Source: Chrysoporthe austroafricana
Lineage: Eukaryota > Ascomycota > Sordariomycetes > Diaporthales > Cryphonectriaceae
Direction of reading: 5' to 3'
NCBI GenBank assembly: GCA_001051155.2
Contig: JYIP02000005.1
Coordinates: 2,976,001-3,040,000 of the forward strand
DNA: 64,000 nucleotides
How positions within the stretch are numbered: position 1 is the stretch's first letter; each line of letters starts with the position of its first letter. Below the pieces are notes generated by a model that was not told where the DNA came from, made no database searches, and saw nothing but the letters and a program-made list of their open reading frames with translations. The translations under genes were made by a program, and so were the position numbers. Below, one piece after another: positions 61,831 through 64,000 of this stretch.

Positions 61831-62285
61831 GGCGGGATGTTCAACCGTGGGACAACTATGCGAGGCGTCTGGTTAGATGAGCTCCTCCTTCGAGAACGGA
61901 TGGACAACCCATCGTTCTCCGTCCGAGAACCGCCATCCGAAGGTGTGCCCTAATACTGAATAGCTTTGCCACAAAAATACTACATATAGGACAATATCTC
62001 TATCAGTTACTAGAAGGCGTTAGCGGAAGAGATATCCGCGGTCAAACTGGACCTAGTGAAGCATGAATGCGACGGTATTGTATTGGCTCCGCGATTTGAC
62101 TACTATGTGGACACGTTTAATATCTGGTTGGATAGCTTGGAAAGAGAGGAAGAGATGGTATCTAGGAACTCTCGATTCGAGTCAGCTTCGCCGCCACGCC
62201 TAGAACACCGAGGTGTATGCGGCCCCCCGGAAATGTTTGCATATAATCGTTTCTCGGCCCAACAACCACAGATCAGCATCGATTC
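61831..62285. other. Convergent 3' region
   Basis: The 3' flanks of the GNAT gene and MED16. No gene was seen. Confidence 0.5.
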
Positions 62286-64000
62286 TCAAGGCAAGGCAGC
62301 CCAGCTTCCCCCACAAATGCACTTTCTCTGCAGGCTCACAAGGAAGTTGAAACCAGGCCGGGTCGCTTGAAGTTCCTCCATGACGCTGCAGCATCGTGTG
62401 CACCTGCGGAAACCTGGGTGCTCGGAGCCCGACGTCTCTCCATTCTGTTGAAATTCCTGCCCCGGCTGCTGCAGTGGTTTTGGGACAGCGAAGCTACCGC
62501 CATTGGCGGCGTCGTTGACCAAATATGGTGCCTTGTGTTCTACCCTCCTGAAGACGTCGACGTATCGTCCTTCCGTCTTCCGCTTGGCTAGCCTCTTGAT
62601 GTCGTTCTCGACCTCTAGAAGCGGAAAATCCGTGAAGAATAGCTCGGAGCGATTCGTCGAGCCCATAATGTTCTTGAGGTCGGTCTCGAAAAGTTGTTTG
62701 ACCAAGGGTTGAAAGTTTTGTGGCGGCTGATCGGCCAGCAGAATCGACAGCTCGCAATGTGCCTGCGCTTTTTTCACAGCTGCCTCCGCGTGGCTTGGTT
62801 GTCCGGGCTTTTGCTGACCCTGCTGCTGCTGGTGCTTCTGTTGTAGGTTGGTCAGCGACGCCTGGTACCTCTGTCGGACATCGGCGGACACGCTAGATAG
62901 AAGTTTCTCGAATTCTTCAACTTTGATGAGATCCGTGGTTAGACAGTGCTGAAGCTTTGCATAGGCTTGATGCAGAGACTGGCTTGCTGTGTTGAGAGTG
63001 TCTGTCGAGCTCGTGGGAAGCCGACTATCCAGAAACTGCATAGCCTTGTGGCATATATTCTGGAGAAAAGGGAAGCGCCGGATGACCGTGGCGAGCAACC
63101 ACCTTGTGGAGGAGCATAGCAAGAGGTGCAGAGACACGTTGTTCTTAGCCTTGAGATAATTCGCCATTTCAGAGAAGCTGCGAGGATCCTTGAGAAGTTC
63201 CATGAATTTTGGGTCGTCTCGTAGACTCAATAGACCGTCTGTCATCCACGACATTAGGTCCGTTACCCACTTCACGCTGCTGGAAAGAACAACCACCACC
63301 TCTGGGCATCTGTTAGCTTCCTTGTCCATCGATAGAAAAGGTTGGCAGAAACAATTTGATAGTATTTACCCGGGTCATCGAGCGGGTTAATTTTCTCCCT
63401 CATTCGCTCATTGGGCGCGTTGCTTGCCATCGTGATGAGGATGATAATATTTCGAAGGCTCAGACCTAGCGCGGTTAATTTTCCGCTGAACGATCTCGGA
63501 CGAAACTCTCCGCGGAAGCCGAAATGGTTGAGCACGCTCATCACGAAATGTAATTGCCCGTTCCTGGGGAGTTGGTCCTGAGGGTTGCCCTCCGAATAAT
63601 CGACATTGACGCCTAACATGAAAACCACTGTCGAAAGCAGGTCGATTATAAACCGAGGCTGTTTCTCAACAAATGGTCTTGCAATAGCGAGAATGTCGTC
63701 GCAATTGTTGTTCTGGTGCATAGAATTGGCGAAAGCCATCACGAAGCTGGTGAGCACGGTGTCGTAATGAGGATCGGTCTTGGATGTGCCGATCTGTGCC
63801 ACTGGATACTGAAGACTGTTCCATCGGACCTTGCCGTTCTCGCATATTTGAGCGTACGAACAATTGTTCGGCGAGAAGCTCGTTTGTAAGCTGGGCTTCT
63901 CGTCAGCAAAATGGAAGCCGCCTTGCTGCATAATCGTCAACTGTTTCTGCTGTTCGTCTTGATAGATTTCAGCCATGGTTACGCGGTCTCGGTACTGAAC
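62286..64000 (-). CDS. MED16: Mediator complex subunit 16 (Sin4), C-terminal part, cut by window edge
   Basis: A tail-module subunit of Mediator that relays activator signals to RNA polymerase II. Two exons are visible, 64000-63370 and 63301-62286, with a 68-nt intron (GTAAAT...GCCCAG, branch GCTAACAG). The 5' part lies beyond the window, because the frame is open through the last base with no need for a start at 63974. The visible 548 residues are mostly helical. Blocks are VVVVLSSSVKWVTDLM directly after the intron, a Gln-rich QKHQQQQGQQKPG loop, and the diagnostic C-terminus RRCTRCCSVME ... FLVSLQRKCICGGSWAAL. This end holds paired cysteines probably binding zinc and is the hallmark of Med16. 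Stop TGA at 62286. Confidence 0.93.

Overview
The window is nuclear DNA of a filamentous ascomycete, most likely a Sordariomycete. The evidence is short introns (49-140 nt) with CTAAC/CTGAC branch sites, genes on both strands with no operons, a Zn2Cys6 regulator, a PAR32-type protein and a giant leashin-like protein; leashin tethers Woronin bodies, which only Pezizomycotina have. I rebuilt exon structures by hand from splice signals, reading-frame continuity and family motifs; no alignment or expression data were available.

Layout. 1-5.5 kb: the 5' part of a vacuolar-type cation/Ca2+ exchanger (minus, cut by the window edge) and, divergently, the condensin subunit CAP-H/Brn1. 5.5-12.8 kb: a gene-poor stretch containing one orphan 3' exon (6889-7074), directly beside a suspicious seam of two A26 runs and an undetermined base. 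12.9-15.1 kb: a SAM + HMG-box protein in seven exons. 17.0-33.2 kb: a 16.2 kb open reading frame for a leashin/'involucrin repeat' protein of about 5,360-5,390 residues. 33.6-36.8 kb: a Zn2Cys6 transcription factor. 39-41.5 kb: an unrecognised 825-residue protein. 42-64 kb is gene-dense: uroporphyrinogen decarboxylase, a GNAT acetyltransferase, a PAR32-like protein, arginine methyltransferase 1, phosphoacetylglucosamine mutase, Mus81 nuclease, riboflavin synthase, cysteinyl-tRNA synthetase, a small conserved protein with an in-frame stop, a second GNAT, and the 3' part of Mediator subunit 16.

Most genes are unrelated housekeeping functions (chromosome structure, DNA repair, heme, flavin and chitin-precursor synthesis, translation, transcription). 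Many are divergent pairs sharing 0.4-1.1 kb promoters. There is no biosynthetic cluster, transposon, CRISPR array or recognisable RNA gene.

The observations most worth checking are: (1) the phosphoacetylglucosamine mutase frame continues for 116 protein-like codons beyond its UAG stop, and that UAG lies in the loop of a predicted hairpin, so readthrough or fungal A-to-I stop editing is possible; (2) an alternative first exon of cysteinyl-tRNA synthetase encodes a classical mitochondrial presequence, implying one gene for two compartments; (3) a small gene at 60.1-60.4 kb is interrupted by a single in-frame TAA; (4) two GC-AG introns, and two introns whose lengths are multiples of three; (5) five Ala/Gly-rich hydrophobic segments and a ladder of Lys clusters in the leashin-like giant.
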